Part shown: in pieces, positions 1 to 11,338 of the stretch
Layout: each line of letters starts with the position of its first letter
Position numbering within the stretch: the first letter of the stretch is position 1
Source: Taenia hydatigena
Taxonomy: Eukaryota; Platyhelminthes; Cestoda; Cyclophyllidea; Taeniidae
Assembly: GCA_036345935.2 (NCBI GenBank)
Contig: JADWOT020000001.1
Span: 12,466,623 to 12,530,622 of the forward strand
Direction: 5' to 3'
DNA length: 64,000 bases
Program-made: the position numbers and the translations under genes
Notes under the pieces: model-generated
The model's database searches: none
Seen by the model: the letters and a program-made list of their open reading frames with translations, nothing else
Told to the model about the DNA's origin: nothing

Positions 1-1
1 T

Positions 2-481
2 GTCACTAAAGATGCCTTGCTTCTAAATCACATTGGAAACGGCACAAAATTACGTATCTTCCAGCTGGATTGGCACTGCAAGTTAGTGGATTTTCAAGTT
101 GCGGAGGACTTAGTAGATGCCTGCAACATCATTTCATACAGGCGATGAATACTTCCGAATCGGCAATCCTAGCATCAGCAATGGGAAGTGTATCAGTTGG
201 CACCAACTGTTTGCTGAAACCCACTTGCTGCTGCTGAAAATGGTCAGAGAAAATAGAGTTCTTCCAGCGATATTCATTTTAGTCTGCTTGATCCTCTCCT
301 CAGCAGATCATCAATTTCTACTTCATGTTTAATCCTCACCCACTTTCTTTCGCTGTATTGCAGATTTACTGAAGGGCACTGCTCTTTATTACACACTATC
401 AACGTGAAGACTCGTTTCAACATTAATTTTTTCCCGAATCAATCACTGTTCAAAATAAAAACGATTGATAGACGGAAATAG
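2..481 (+). CDS. Possible terminal exons of a gene entering from the left edge
   Basis: I do not recognise this protein. A frame is open from base 2 without a start and could leave the window to the left. Exon 2-81 would end at AA|GTTAGT. A strong acceptor, a pyrimidine-rich run ending TTGCAG at 361-363, opens a second exon at 364 that reads to a TAG at 479-481. Joined in phase 2 they give about 66 residues, starting VTKDALLLNHIGNG and ending KIKTIDRRK. The second part is rich in basic and aromatic residues; no domain is visible. Acceptor-plus-open-frame combinations of this size also arise by chance, so confidence is low. If the donor is not used, the first frame ends at a TGA at 147-149. 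Confidence 0.25.
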
Positions 482-2079
482 ATAAGACCAGACTCACAGG
501 ATAGGAAGCCATCAACTTGGTTTTCGTGAAGCTAAAACAGTTAAGGCAAGGTAGTACACTGCAAGCTAATTAGAATCGGGGTCCAAAATAACTGTTTTAA
601 TTTACCTAGGAAATAGCCAATTCAAAAAATGCAAAACTTGAATGATGGGAAGATAACTATAGAAGTCTGAAGTTTGTTTTGTATCTGTGCCAATGTGCTG
701 CTTTCGATTGCTTAGATATATTTTGGCTAGGACTCCTGCTGCCCTCCTCATTTTCCGCCGACCCTTCAACCTCCATCTGTGGACGCAACGGTGACACAAC
801 TAAGCCGTCGTGCTGTTCAACTCTTCTAACGCTGCTTTGGCATCCTCGCCTAATGACATGTTGGCAGTAGCCGTATCATCGGCATTGATGGTGAGGAGAA
901 CGATAGTGATCGTGACGGCAGTTGAGCTGACGTTAAGTCAATGATAAAAGCCAGCTCAACCATCGATGATAAACTGTGTTCTTCCAGACTCCACTACTTC
1001 TTAGAAAATGAGCTTTTACCATTCCTTAATGACTTTTTTAAAAGTCAGTCTTCCAAAGTAGTGGAAGTATAAGAAAGACTAAGGATATGAATAACGAGTT
1101 AGCTGTGTTGTAGTAATTGTAGCCAGTTACTTGATAACATATCGTTACGTTGTGTTGCACCTCCTCATGCCTTTTGGCGCCATGGTGGCGTGTGGTGTCA
1201 CGAAAAAGCTCATTGTGCCCAATTCGAGATAAAACTACTCATATATGATGCGACTTGCTTCTTTGATGCCCACTTTCATGGCCGCTACTTTGCCCGTGTG
1301 CCTTCTTAGCTTGTGCTTTGTATTATATCCAAATGGCTGTTATCCCTCAGCTATAAGAAGTCGGTGAATACGAATGATGGAACCGCATTTAGCTCATTTT
1401 GGCAAACCATTGCCACGGTCACACTGCTTTTCTATGAGAGATTTAAATGTAGGAAATAGGCAGAAGAGAGGCAGACTGTATTGCCGTTTAGAAGTCATTA
1501 TGAATCCCATCCATTGCCCCTTGGACTTTGTGGTGTAATAGCCACTCTCCATCGCCACATGCAAACCGCGCTGGTTGCTAAGCATTTTAGACAATGCCCT
1601 GATGACATTCATGCTTGCAATAGGAGTGGTCTCAAGCACAACACTGATTCGGAATACAGGTTCAATCCAAGCTGAAGTTGTGCAAGAATCAACGGAATTT
1701 CAGTAATGTGTTGGCAGGAGAATTTGTCAATAATTTATCACCCCTAGCTATTTGATTGATTCCACTCAAATGCACACCCGCATAGAGATAGGTAGGTGGC
1801 TTGTCCCTCTACTGCCAGCATTCCATTTGCGTGTTCGCTTGTTTGTCATCTCCATGCAATTACCGAAAATAGCTCCATTACAAACTTTCGCAATATTTAC
1901 TGGTCACCGTAGCCTTCATGCAAATTAAAATTTCCATCCACGGCAACACAATTTTTCTTATTCTCTCGCCAATAGAGCAGTCGAGACAACTATTCACGGA
2001 AACTACACCTGACTGAATGCTGTGAGTAGCGGGAGACAGTTTGTTCTGCACAGTTGTAATTATATTTGCATTTCTCAAA
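482..2079. other. Stretch with no recognisable gene
   Basis: No open frame here exceeds about 80 codons and none resembles a known protein. I see no RNA gene, clear tandem repeat or promoter. Confidence 0.5.
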
Positions 2080-2720
2080 TCCGCTCATCTCTACCCAATC
2101 CAGAGAGAAGGAATTAGGAATCCCTCTTGTTTCTCTGAATGGGACTCGAAAGGCGATGTAGTAGAACAGACCATAAATAGCTCTTTCACATTTTATATTC
2201 ACATGCTTCACCTGATCGCACTTTATAAACAGATTTTACACTGCGCAACTTCAAACGCAATTCGAGTTGCAGACCAAGTGAAGAGTGCTGCATTTCTTGT
2301 AAATACTAACGACTTAGCGAACTGTTGCAATATCACTCCTGCCACGGAGAAGACGTTTAAATTTGCACAGCAATAGAGCTGAATACAAGGTACGGTGAAC
2401 TGAAGTAGGTGTCTGGCCTGCCTGGTCCCTTGGAAAGATGTGAGAGACGTTCTCTCAAGTCCTCTTTTTGATTCACTGCGGCACGTAGAGGCGAAAATGC
2501 AAGTCCATTAAGGGTCGAGAGTCACAATGAAACAGTGACGCCCATCAGGCGCAAGTGAAGACACTGACCCTTTGCAGAACATGGATTTGGACTTGGACAC
2601 CAAGGCTCGACGCTGCTGCACGCTTGCGATCTAGTCATGTCAATATTTGTAGTAATTATAACAACGTCCAAGATTAAAATTTGTTGCAATAAAGTGCTTC
2701 GATAGAGGGTAGAGAGGGTC
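2080..2720 (+). repeat. Dispersed repeat family R1, copy 1
   Basis: This stretch matches 7800-8400 in the same orientation. Shared landmarks are ACATAAATAGCTC or its variant, GTTTAAATTTGCACAG, GAACATGGATTTG and CAATATTT, in the same order and at similar spacing. Identity looks like 70-80% with small indels. The two copies do not keep a common reading frame after the first few codons, so the repeat appears non-coding or fully decayed. No terminal repeats or target-site duplications were found, so the class is unknown. Confidence 0.7.
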
Positions 2721-4519
2721 AGATTAGGGATGGACGAACAACAATTGATACTTTCATGAGAATGCTGCTTTAAAAGTAATGGTGACAAAGCACAAGAACA
2801 AGCCTCGTCCTTTGTTTATTGTTAAGCAATATAATCTTACTGTTTGCCTATTGCCATGCTACATTCCGCTGCCGTCAAACCGTCAATTGGCGATTTCTAT
2901 AATAAAATTCTACTACCATCGGGGACACGTAGCAGCCGCATTTTGATGCTTATCGCAACAAATGGTAGTGCAATCAGTCTTTCCACTTGTCCCCACACAC
3001 ATGCGGGTCGTTGATGCTCGTCCAAATAAACTAGCCTTATCCTGACGACGACGAAGCGAAGCAACCGCAAGTTATCCCTTCTGCGGCAGAGTAAAATAAA
3101 CTCAACGGGTTGAAGGCAGATAGATGCGTTTTGCTTCTGTCTCTTCTCCAAGGGCCACGCGAGTGCCGCAAAGCTATCAAGGCAAATTAGTACGGGTCTT
3201 TTGGAAGGAATCAAACACATTTCTGCTCCTACCTCGTCTGTTTCGGCATTACGTTCGCTTGACTCTCCTTAATTAAAGCCCATCAGTTTCTAAGTAGCAG
3301 AGAATATCACCTGCAGCTAACAAATAGTTATGTACACATATCCCACCATTAGCGATTATGTGCTTTTGACTCAGACATCATTTGCAGCGCCTCGGCAGGA
3401 GGCGATATTGAGTGAGTCTGTCAAGTCCGCCACTACCGGTGCTATAAAGTCACCATTTTAAAGGAGAAGAGATTTCACTACCATCAGAACGTCCCTTCAA
3501 GAAGTCAAACTAGCTGTCATTTCTATTTTTTTGTTCAAATTGTCGCGTTCTTCATTCACTGGGCAAGTAATCAGCAATTTCTACTCCAAGAGGGTGGGAA
3601 TGAGCCTCTCTCCTATCATTCAACCCTATGTTAGTGCTGCTTCTGCTAGAAATGCGGTTACACTTGTGGAACTCACGACAGCTTGCAGCCCAATTCTGTA
3701 GGGTTTAAGTTAAATCTGCATTGTCATTGCACTTAACCAAAACAAGGCTTTGATATTATCATTAATGAACTGTTTCCCTTAAACGTCTCTATCAACCGCT
3801 AGCTCATCCGAAGGCTAATTCTAACTCCTTAGGGCATTTATGATACAAGAAACTAGTTGTTAGCCACAAATAAGTTTAGTGCAACCATCAAAACAAGGAA
3901 GTGCTCCGGATTTTAGAAGCTGCAAGTTAGTTGCCGGCCAAGTGTCATTTCGGCCAATCCGACTCCGTCTGTAGGCTGAAAGCACTCAAAACCAATCACT
4001 AGGTCAAGACCGAAGTAAAGGGGATGATACTTGTCTGCCTGTATGTACGACACGTTTGTTACTAAGGCTCTGCTAGGATTCGTGATTGAGGTCATAGTGG
4101 TCGCACATTAAATCGGCATTGGCTGGCTACACTCCAGCTCAAGTAATGGGAGCAAAGGGCTCCTCGATGTCCACCCTAAGGCCATAATGCAACATAATGC
4201 TTGGAAAGAGCATACGCGCTTGGCGAGCGTTAGAGTTGAAAGCGTGATAGTCTGACTCGACGACCAGACCGCAGAGTGAAGATGCTGCACGATGCCCACA
4301 TCGATGGACAATGCATTCAATCGCTACACATGTCGCACTTTTGGGTAGATTGTTACTACGGTTCTGTTCATGGAGTGACCGCGGCACTTCTGCTTTGACT
4401 GTGGCGTTTACCTCAAACTATGCGGCCACTAAGAGGCACAGGATTTGGAACGTTGAGTTAAAGCCGAAAAATCAGATCAGCTAACGGTCAGTTTTAATTA
4501 TCTAAGGGCCAGAAATAAA
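2721..4519. other. Stretch with no recognisable gene
   Basis: Only short open frames occur, at most 107 codons. A possible 24-nt micro-exon (3388-3411, plus) sits between a TTTGCAG acceptor and a GTGAGT donor, but nothing ties it to a gene. Confidence 0.4.
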
Positions 4520-5290
4520 AAGCAAGGTTAAAATCAGACATTTATTAGCGCAGTTGGTCACTGAGGTGCAATCGATGGAAATAAACAGGAAGCAGAAAAT
4601 AATTGGAATTAAAAAGTCTCCCGAAGAAGAGTACAGTTTCAACTGTCGATGACTGACTAAGATCCGGTTAGAAGCTTTTCATTGGTGAAGAATTCGTTGC
4701 ACATGTGCACACGGTTGCAAGAAGAGACCCAGCCCATTATTTTCAGTTTGTAGATGCAAAGGCATGGTGTGTTGGCGCAAATCTGGACTAAAAAATGGAT
4801 GCCTCATGGTCAGACATTCATTCCACCAAATGAAATATCTCGTTTTCAAGGCGGTAAATGCTCCAGCGGAGCAGTGAAGGGCAATAGATGCAGCGGCCGT
4901 GGTAACTGCAACGTTGTCTGTCGCGATGGCATTTGCCGCCTACCTGAAAATTGTGGCAAATTCCACCAACCATCAGGATGGAAAAGGAGTTGTGCTTCGA
5001 GTGGACTGTGCAGTGATTTGGGTCCTGAATGGGTCAAAGTGGGTGAGGTACAGGGCGAGACAATAATGTTCCCATTCATACGTTGCCGAACGGCGAGCAG
5101 GAGTATTCCCTTGCGAGGACCAGTGTGCATGACCCTGTGACTAGCTATGTTGAGCATATCATTTATCCTCCTCCCATGCATTCAAAGTCCCCATTCCTAC
5201 TCTATCCCACTTCAGTACACACTGTGGATCCAGCTATTCTGCATCAATTACACCTCTGTCATTTTGCCAACTGTGCTGGATGTTTCGCCT
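4520..5290 (+). repeat. Left arm of a 2.3 kb inverted duplication (R2)
   Basis: Two blocks of this arm recur in reverse orientation to the right. Block 4520-4850 pairs with 6430-6810, and block 5097-5285 pairs with 5600-5790. The middle part (4860-5080) has no partner. The paired blocks are about 75-85% identical with indels. On the minus strand this arm carries a short frame with CNEFFTNEKLLTG and a stop, and a second block CTSVTNCANKC. Both have counterparts on the plus strand of the right arm. The arm seems to be a decayed copy of a gene or element once transcribed outward (leftward). Confidence 0.65.
4754..5140 (+). pseudogene. Cys-rich open frame inside the left arm of the inverted duplication
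   Basis: I do not recognise this frame of about 128 codons. The middle is Cys-rich, with a run RCSGRGNCNVVCRDGICRLP, followed by a basic Ser/Cys stretch. There is no signal peptide at the first Met; a second Met precedes PHGQTFIPPNEISR. The right arm preserves PHGQTFIPTNEMSR in the equivalent place and then diverges completely. Cys spacing loosely recalls EGF-like or ADAM cysteine-rich modules, but I would not assign one. The opposite strand and another frame are also open here, so it may be chance. Treat as a relic. Confidence 0.25.
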
Positions 5291-5760
5291 CTCTTTGATA
5301 ATGCCATGTTGAACATGGTTCTCGACTACGTACTGAACGAAGCGCGGGCCCATCTCACCACCACCATCACCACCACTCACGTGAGGCTCAACACCAAACA
5401 AGATGCTGTCGATTTTTGGCACGCTGGTGACGATGGATTGAAGAAGTGCAGAATCCATGCTTGCCACCACATCGTGGATGTTTAAAATCCATGCCACCAT
5501 AGCTTGTAGAGCGTAAGGGTCCATGCTGGCGGCGTAAGCGCCGAATTCCGGCACGTACACCAAAGCAGATTACAGTAGTGCAGGATCCACTGACATGAGG
5601 AGTTGACACAAGTTGGGCATATTGAGCAGCATTGATTGCAGAATATCTGGATCCACGGTGTGCACTGAAGTGGGATGGAGTAGGGATGTGAGCTGCGACT
5701 GCATGGGAGGAGGATAAATGATATGCTCAGCATAACCAGTCGCAGGGTCATGCACACCAG
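5234..5760 (-). pseudogene. Tandem 22-residue repeat frame with one internal stop
   Basis: Read on the minus strand, the frame begins in the right inverted arm (HDPATGYAEHIIYPPPMQSQ) and then has four back-to-back 22-codon units. Their openings are VDPDILQSMLLNMPNL, VDPALL*SALVYVPEF, MDPYALQAMVAWILNI and MDSALLQSIVTSVPKI. Each unit reads [V/M]D-P-x-x-L-Q with a hydrophobic heptad-like tail. In unit 2 the conserved Gln is a TAA at about 5569-5571, one C-to-T change from CAA. After unit 4 come a Gly-rich linker and a tail that runs antisense through the left arm to a TAG at 5234. The DP..LQ..L.N.P.L.QLL pattern recalls ubiquilin STI1 repeats, but that is speculation. With the stop it is probably a pseudogene. 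Confidence 0.45.
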
Positions 5761-6810
5761 TCCTCGCAAGGGAATACTCTTGCTCATCGCAGGAACACTA
5801 AATGTGAACAAAAACTTCATTTAAACCTGCATGATCCACAATATATTTGCAGCACTTATCGCACGTCATGCGTTTACGAACACTGAAAGGGTGGTAAACC
5901 TATTGCTGCCCATCGTTTTCACAAGTGGATAGCCGTGACGTTCTGCGCTCGATATATCTCCACAAGATTGCCGCTAAAGTTAATCGAAGAAATTAAGACT
6001 ACTAAAACGTACCATTTCCGTAAGACGCTATTCCGGATTGACCAGGTAGCAGAGGTGTCATGGTTTAAATACTGATAAATTGTCGATGATTACATGTCGG
6101 AAGTCGCGTTCAAGAGCTAACTCCCATCAAACTTAGCTGAGACCACTGAACCTCAGTAGAACACGGACCTGTACTCGTACTCGGAATTGGATTCGTACTG
6201 CAATGCTTTTCTAGGCTGCGTGCATGCAATCAAATTAGATCAATGTGCTTGTGCTCATAATAACCACGATTGCCATATTTCTTTGGCAAGTCAAACTATT
6301 TCGATGGAAGAGGGTTAGGGTGGGATTGAGGTGGTTTGAGTGACATTTTGTGCCCTCATGGGAGGACTTCCTCGCGAGTGTCAGTGTGGTAATAAGAAAC
6401 AGGCTTTACAAATCTGGGCTGCAGGAATTTGCCTGCACGCGTGATGTGGAGTTGTGGCACACCGAGACATTTCATTTGTGGGAATGAATGTCTGACCATG
6501 AGGCATCAACCCATTAGTACAGATTCGTACCAGCACATCATGCCCTTGCATCTACAAACAGAATAATGAAAATGGCCCCACACTGGACGCCAAATCGGTA
6601 TACATCCTCTTCTTGCAACTATGTGCACAGGCAATGTGCACAAGTGCAACGAATCCTTCACCAATAAAAAGCTATTAACCGGACGTTAATCGGTCATCGA
6701 CAGTTGAAACTTTACTCTTCTACGAAGGTACATTTAATCTCAATTAATTTCTACTTCCTGTTTATTTTATAGCTTGCACCGCAGTGACGAACTGCGCTGA
6801 TAAATGTCAG
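5591..6810 (-). repeat. Right arm of the 2.3 kb inverted duplication (R2)
   Basis: This arm is the reverse-oriented partner of 4520-5290. Blocks 5600-5790 and 6430-6810 match; 5830-6430 has no match in the left arm. On its plus strand a strong acceptor (TTTATTTTATAG ending at about 6771) precedes a Cys-rich block CTAVTNCADKCQILPC. The left arm has CTSVTNCANKC but lacks the AG of the acceptor. A frame ending CNESFTNKKLLTGR plus stop lies at about 6640-6690, and the left arm ends its equivalent at the same codon. A 13-bp difference near 6625 shifts the frame upstream. The two arms therefore look like diverged head-to-head copies of one gene or element. Confidence 0.6.
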
Positions 6811-6859
6811 ATTTTACCCTGTTTCCAACCCCTTATAGCGTCGGTAACGCACAACCCAT

Positions 6860-7799
6860 CCCATGGATTATGTGCCCTCTCGTAGACGGAGAGCAGGAAA
6901 TGCAAAGCAATGGTACGCTGTTCACCCTTCTGGGTACCCAAGGTCGATCAACAATCAAGCAGTAACTATACCAAACGAGAAGCTTAGTTTTATTTCATTT
7001 GAATGTCACCCAAACATACAAGGAGTTTCGCTAACAAATTGCCCTGACAAAAAAGCCAATTTTTAGGTATTCTTGCCTAGTCACGTAAAATATTCTGGCA
7101 GAACTCCTTCAAAGACTTGGAGGGGGTGTTATTGCTACTACCATAAAGAAATCTTTAAAAAATTCGGCATCAGTTTTGTCCGTCTTCTCTTTATGTCATC
7201 GCCTATTTATTCTCCTTCTCTTGAGCCCGAGGGAGGCGGCATTGTGCCATTCGACTATCGCGTAACTCTGTGTAGAGGCTATCAGATCAGCTCTTCTTAT
7301 GAGTTAGAAGCTTAGGCAGCTCCACACAAGCTATCACGTTCATGACGAGAGAAATAAAACTATTTGAGCAGCACCTATACGAGATTAAGTTGTTAAGTTA
7401 TATTTTGCATTTACTTCTACTGGTGCCAAGAGAGTGTTTCTTCTGTAAAGCCATCGACTAAATTGGTAACAGGACAAAGTGCTACGTCTGCTGCCCTCAA
7501 CAGTTCCATCGTTATGAGGGGACGGCTCGAACCCACTACCATTACCGTCAAAGTACCAAATTATTATAATTAACGCAGCTGCCGTGATCGCAAACATTGA
7601 CGGAACTAGATTGCAAGTACGCAGAGGAGGAAAGCATTAGAGTGTGCAAGTCCATGTTCAGGTGAGGACACAAGTCCACGTTCCACTCAGCCGAATGTGA
7701 CCAGCGTTAGTGTTTGCCTGTGACTCTCAACATTTAGCCTTTTGAATTGTTATCAGTAGATTTGCACCTCACAGCCCTGCTCGTCGCAAGCTAATCCAC
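6860..7799. other. Stretch with no recognisable gene
   Basis: Short frames of up to 80 codons only. A tRNA-like B-box (GGTTCGAGCC, minus, near 7528) occurs without an A-box or cloverleaf. Confidence 0.45.
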
Positions 7800-8400
7800 A
7801 GAGGGTGAGTTGGAGATCGCCTCTCACTTCGCTGAAAGGGGTTCGAATGGCTATCTGGCATGGCAGAACATAAATAGCTCTTTAAATTCTACCTTTACAT
7901 GCCTCAGTTATTTGCACTTCATTACAGATCGTATGCTGTGCAACTGTAAACGCAATCTCAGTTGCAGATCTACCGGAGAGTGCTACGTTTTCTGTATACA
8001 TTATCGACGTAAATAATTCTTGCATTGCCATTGAGAAGGCGTTTAAATTTGCACAGTAATTGAGATGTGTGTAAGGTACAGTGAAGTGAAGTAGGTACCT
8101 GACCTACCTGGCCGTCAGTGGAGCCCCTTATGGGGATGCGAGGTGCGTTTCACAACTCCCTCTCTCCTGATTCAGTTGGACAAATGGAGACAATTGGTGC
8201 AAGCTCACTGAATGCCAGGAGTCGCGTTGAAACAGCAGTGCCCGTCAGGTGCAAGAGAAAACACTGATCCTGTGTAGAACATGGATTTGTACTTGGTCAC
8301 CAATGCTTAACTCTACTGCAAGCCTGTAATTTACTTCTGCCAATATTTTATTAATTGTGACAATGAATAAGATTGTATTTTGCTGTTCTAAAGCGCTTAG
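7800..8400 (+). repeat. Dispersed repeat family R1, copy 2
   Basis: This is the same-orientation partner of 2080-2720, with the same ordered landmarks (ACATAAATAGCTC, CATGC, GTTTAAATTTGCACAG, GAACATGGATTTG). Frames in the two copies are not conserved, which suggests non-coding decay. Flanks beyond about 8400 and 2720 do not match. Confidence 0.7.
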
Positions 8401-9332
8401 CTTTAGAGTAAATCATCGTTTTCTTCAGCAAGGCACGGTGCTGGCTGCTTAAGCTTTCACTTCGAATCCATGCAGTGGGTGTGTGTCACATCTATCTACC
8501 GCATATTTATCAATCCAACCAATCATTTGTCCACCAGCTTTTATGCACTCATTCATCAATCAAATTGTTCTTTATGCTGCCCAGTGGTTACCAAATGTGT
8601 GGGTTGGGACCCATAAGAGATGGGTCAGCACTGCATCTTAGCCAATTAAGCGCAACCTGAAAATGACTGAAGCCGCACCATGTCTGCAGTTACAGCCCTC
8701 CTTGGGCAGCAGTAGATTTGTGTGGGATGCACATCTACGCCTTGATGCCGGAGAAATTGTTTTTCAACGCTTACTACTGCATGCGAATTCAAACTTACGA
8801 ATGTGGCTGCACAACACGTTGATATTCGTGAGGCAGACTAAAGAGCTTATTGTGGAGAGTGGACTGCCAAGAATAGTGTTTGGGTACAAATACCATCTCT
8901 ACCGTCACAGCCACCTTTATTATTGTGTGGCGCGTTTTCTGGCCCACCCAACGGAATGGACTGATGCAAAGGTGAGTGGCGGCAAAAGTGTATAACTACT
9001 ATTCTGAAATAAGTAGACAGTTTTCGAGCGCTAGAGTAGAGTTATTAAAAGTGAAGGCAGATGTGGATGGTACAAGGGGTGTGGGTAGTCGCTGAGGCTG
9101 TTATAAGGCAGACATAAGCATTCAACCTTTGCAAACCGTAACTTAGAGAATGAGATGAGTAGCACTGTGTGTCATGGTTAAGGAGAGCTGCACTGTGAGA
9201 GTCGGCAGGAACCCAGTTGATAGCAATGCCCGAGAGCACCAAGGCAGTCAGAACGAAGACCAGACAGAATACGAGGAAGTAGCAGCAAAATGCATATTTT
9301 TGTCCACGACGATCAAAAATGAATGTGGTAGT
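8401..9332. other. Mostly unrecognised; one weak exon-like frame
   Basis: A plus-strand frame (8663-8995) reaches a good donor context AAG|GTGAGT at about 8971. Its product is not recognised and its length is within chance. The rest is the 3' flank of the histone H2B gene. Confidence 0.3.
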
Positions 9333-9348
9333 GGCCCTCAACAGGGCC
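9333..9348 (-). terminator. Histone 3' stem-loop of H2B
   Basis: On the minus strand, 105 nt after the H2B stop, the sequence reads GGCCCT-GTTG-AGGGCC: a perfect 6-bp stem with a 4-nt loop, flanked by CCAC and CAC. This matches the SLBP-binding hairpin that ends replication-dependent histone mRNAs in place of poly(A). The loop is unusual: the usual loop starts with U, and this one starts with G. No obvious purine-rich U7 site follows. Confidence 0.85.
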
Positions 9349-9453
9349 GTGGGGTTCGTTCACTCACAGGGCGGGGTCAAGTGGGCTGCAGTGGAGTGAA
9401 GTCGAGTGCCACTAGTCAGCAGCAGCACCAACAGCACTCCACATCCAACCCAT

Positions 9454-9822
9454 CTACTTAGAGCCCGTGTACTTGGTCACAGCTTTCGTGCCCTCCGACA
9501 CCGCGTGCTTCGCCAACTCACCAGGCAGCAGCAGACGCACAGCAGTCTGAATCTCTCTGCTCGTGATTGTCGACTTCTTGTTGTAGTGCGCCAACCGACT
9601 CGACTCAGCAGCGATTCGCTCGAAGATGTCGTTCACAAAGGAATTCATGATCGACATCGCCTTCGACGAGATGCCCGTGTCCGGATGTACCTGGCGCAAC
9701 ACCTTGTAGATGTAGATGGCGTAGCTCTCCTTCCTCCGTCTCTTCTTCGCCTTATCCGTCTTCGGCACCTTCACCTTCGACGCCTTCTTTGCAGCTTTGC
9801 CCGACACTACTTTCGGAGCCAT
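9454..9822 (-). CDS. H2B: Histone H2B
   Basis: Core nucleosome histone H2B, 122 residues and intronless. The basic tail [16 protein letters not shown] leads through KKRRRKESY (DNA-binding basic patch) into a complete histone fold: [18 protein letters not shown], then [18 protein letters not shown], then the C-terminal helix ending AVTKYTGSK. The Lys in AVTKYT is the usual monoubiquitination site. I chose the ATG at 9820-9822 because the tail matches the family there; six further in-frame codons upstream lack an ATG. A TATA-like box and a CCAAT box lie upstream and the histone hairpin lies downstream, so it is a replication-dependent gene. It is divergent from H2A, with a 1.6 kb spacer between them. 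Confidence 0.97.
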   Translation of the reverse strand: MAPKVVSGKAAKKASKVKVPKTDKAKKRRRKESYAIYIYKVLRQVHPDTGISSKAMSIMNSFVNDIFERIAAESSRLAHYNKKSTITSREIQTAVRLLLPGELAKHAVSEGTKAVTKYTGSK

Positions 9823-9891
9823 GACGACCTTCTCTTGCACTAATCGTCAGTGAAACGAAACAATTCACGTCGGAAATGCTACCACCAAGGT

Positions 9892-9899
9892 TACTTATA
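9892..9899 (-). promoter_or_regulatory. TATA box of H2B
   Basis: On the minus strand TATAAGTA lies 70 nt upstream of the H2B ATG, a suitable spacing for a short 5' leader. Confidence 0.6.
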
Positions 9900-9995
9900 G
9901 ACAAATCTCCACCACTATCACTGGCAAAGTTCGAGTTATCAATGGCTTAGACAACAGCCAATGACAATAAAGAAAACAGCATAAGGCACATTCTA

Positions 9996-10000
9996 ATTGG
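9996..10000 (-). promoter_or_regulatory. CCAAT box of H2B
   Basis: ATTGG on the plus strand (CCAAT on minus) lies about 100 bp upstream of the H2B TATA element. A partial match to the H2B octamer (CATTTGCC rather than ATTTGCAT) is close by at about 10014-10021. Confidence 0.45.
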
Positions 10001-10019
10001 ACGTTGGTAGAAGGCAAAT

Positions 10020-11240
10020 GATGCGACGACGAACTGCAGTAGTCCTTTGTGTGCATAGATGTCAGTCTTCCATGAGCCAATCAATTTCTAAAATTCAGTC
10101 CACTTAAACACAAAAATTTATAATTCCTATTTTAATAAAACATATATATATAATTTAGACAAATTATATTTTATAAGGAGTAGCTAAAAAATTAGCAAAG
10201 ATTTCCGTATTTGCAGATAGATGTATTGGTAAACAAAATACAATGCATAGTCTCAGAGATATATGTTCTTAAAAATCCCCACATTAAAGTTGATAAAAAC
10301 AAATGTTGCAGAATGAACAAATCAATATTATTAAGGAGATAACCTTACAAAATTTGGAGGCCACTAGAGGGGTTTTACGCTTCACACCCATTCCTTATTA
10401 CTATCTTATTTATGTAGGAAGATCGCATGTTCTTAGGTGTCTTGATTGTAGAAACTGAAACAGTTGGTGGGTGTTGCATTAATAGAGGGCTGACCGACTT
10501 CAACAGAAGCAGATTCGAATTCTTGAGCCGCCTCCCGAATTCGTGTGGCAGTTAATGACCAAATGCACTACAGATATTGGACCATGAACCACCAGATATG
10601 TCAACATGGATGAACAGGCACAATGGGTAAACTAATGACTTGTACCGTTGTGATAAGCGACTAAGTAAGGAAGCGCTGAAGATAACTACGAAAATATTGG
10701 ATATCAGGTTCAGCACAGGCAGCAGCCAGATTAACCAGATGTTCACAATGAGCGGCTATTCATGACAATATAACAATGTCCACGATATCAAACAATTGAT
10801 AGTTTGTAGTATTTTAACGTTATTGAGGTTGTTAATTTTGGGTTAGGCGTTAATTTAGCCAACACGCCTGTACACGTAAATGTAGATGCTATAAGAGCAT
10901 TTGCCAAAATAAATAGGGAACACTATCAAGTAAGTAATTCGTAGAAGAAAAACAAAAAAGGAAGTTGAAGGAAACCTAACCGCACATGTCAGGAATGCAG
11001 CATAAATGTAAATTAGGTATGTACAAAAGCTATCTGTCCATTGCGTTATCTACTCTGTTGTCCTTTTCTGGCATAGCTAACTAGGACGATTTAGGGTGTA
11101 TGGGTGTATGATGTTGCAGTACATGCGATATCGATAAAACGCAGGTCATCTGAGGTGAGAGTTAAATGAAAATACATGGCTTCTCCCGCACACAATCTAG
11201 TCAGACGAGGCGCAGTCACCTGTTCACTGCAGCAGGAGGA
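10020..11240. other. H2B-H2A intergenic spacer
   Basis: AT-rich spacer between the divergent histone promoters. I find no further histone gene, no tRNA and no open frame above 65 codons. Confidence 0.6.
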
Positions 11241-11251
11241 TTAGAACTCAA

Positions 11252-11306
11252 CCAATGGCAGGGGGCGTTGGCGTTGGCAAACCAATGAGACTGCTCTGTG
11301 GCCAAT
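11252..11306 (+). promoter_or_regulatory. Three CCAAT boxes of the H2A promoter
   Basis: CCAAT occurs at 11252-11256, 11282-11286 and 11302-11306, spaced 30 and 20 bp apart and all upstream of the TATA box. Multiple CCAAT elements bound by NF-Y are typical of S-phase histone promoters. Confidence 0.7.
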
Positions 11307-11338
11307 AAGAAGTGTGCCTCAGTGCGATAAATGTGTCT

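Noticed and set aside
7500..7560. tRNA-like B-box on the minus strand (GGTTCGAGCC)
   Set aside because: There is no A-box at the right distance and no cloverleaf can be drawn; possibly a SINE remnant but unsupported.
8663..8995. 110-codon plus frame ending near AAG|GTGAGT, with HPTEWTDAK resembling HPFDWTQV at 43.2 kb
   Set aside because: The similarity is limited to about 15 residues and the surrounding DNA does not match; likely coincidence.
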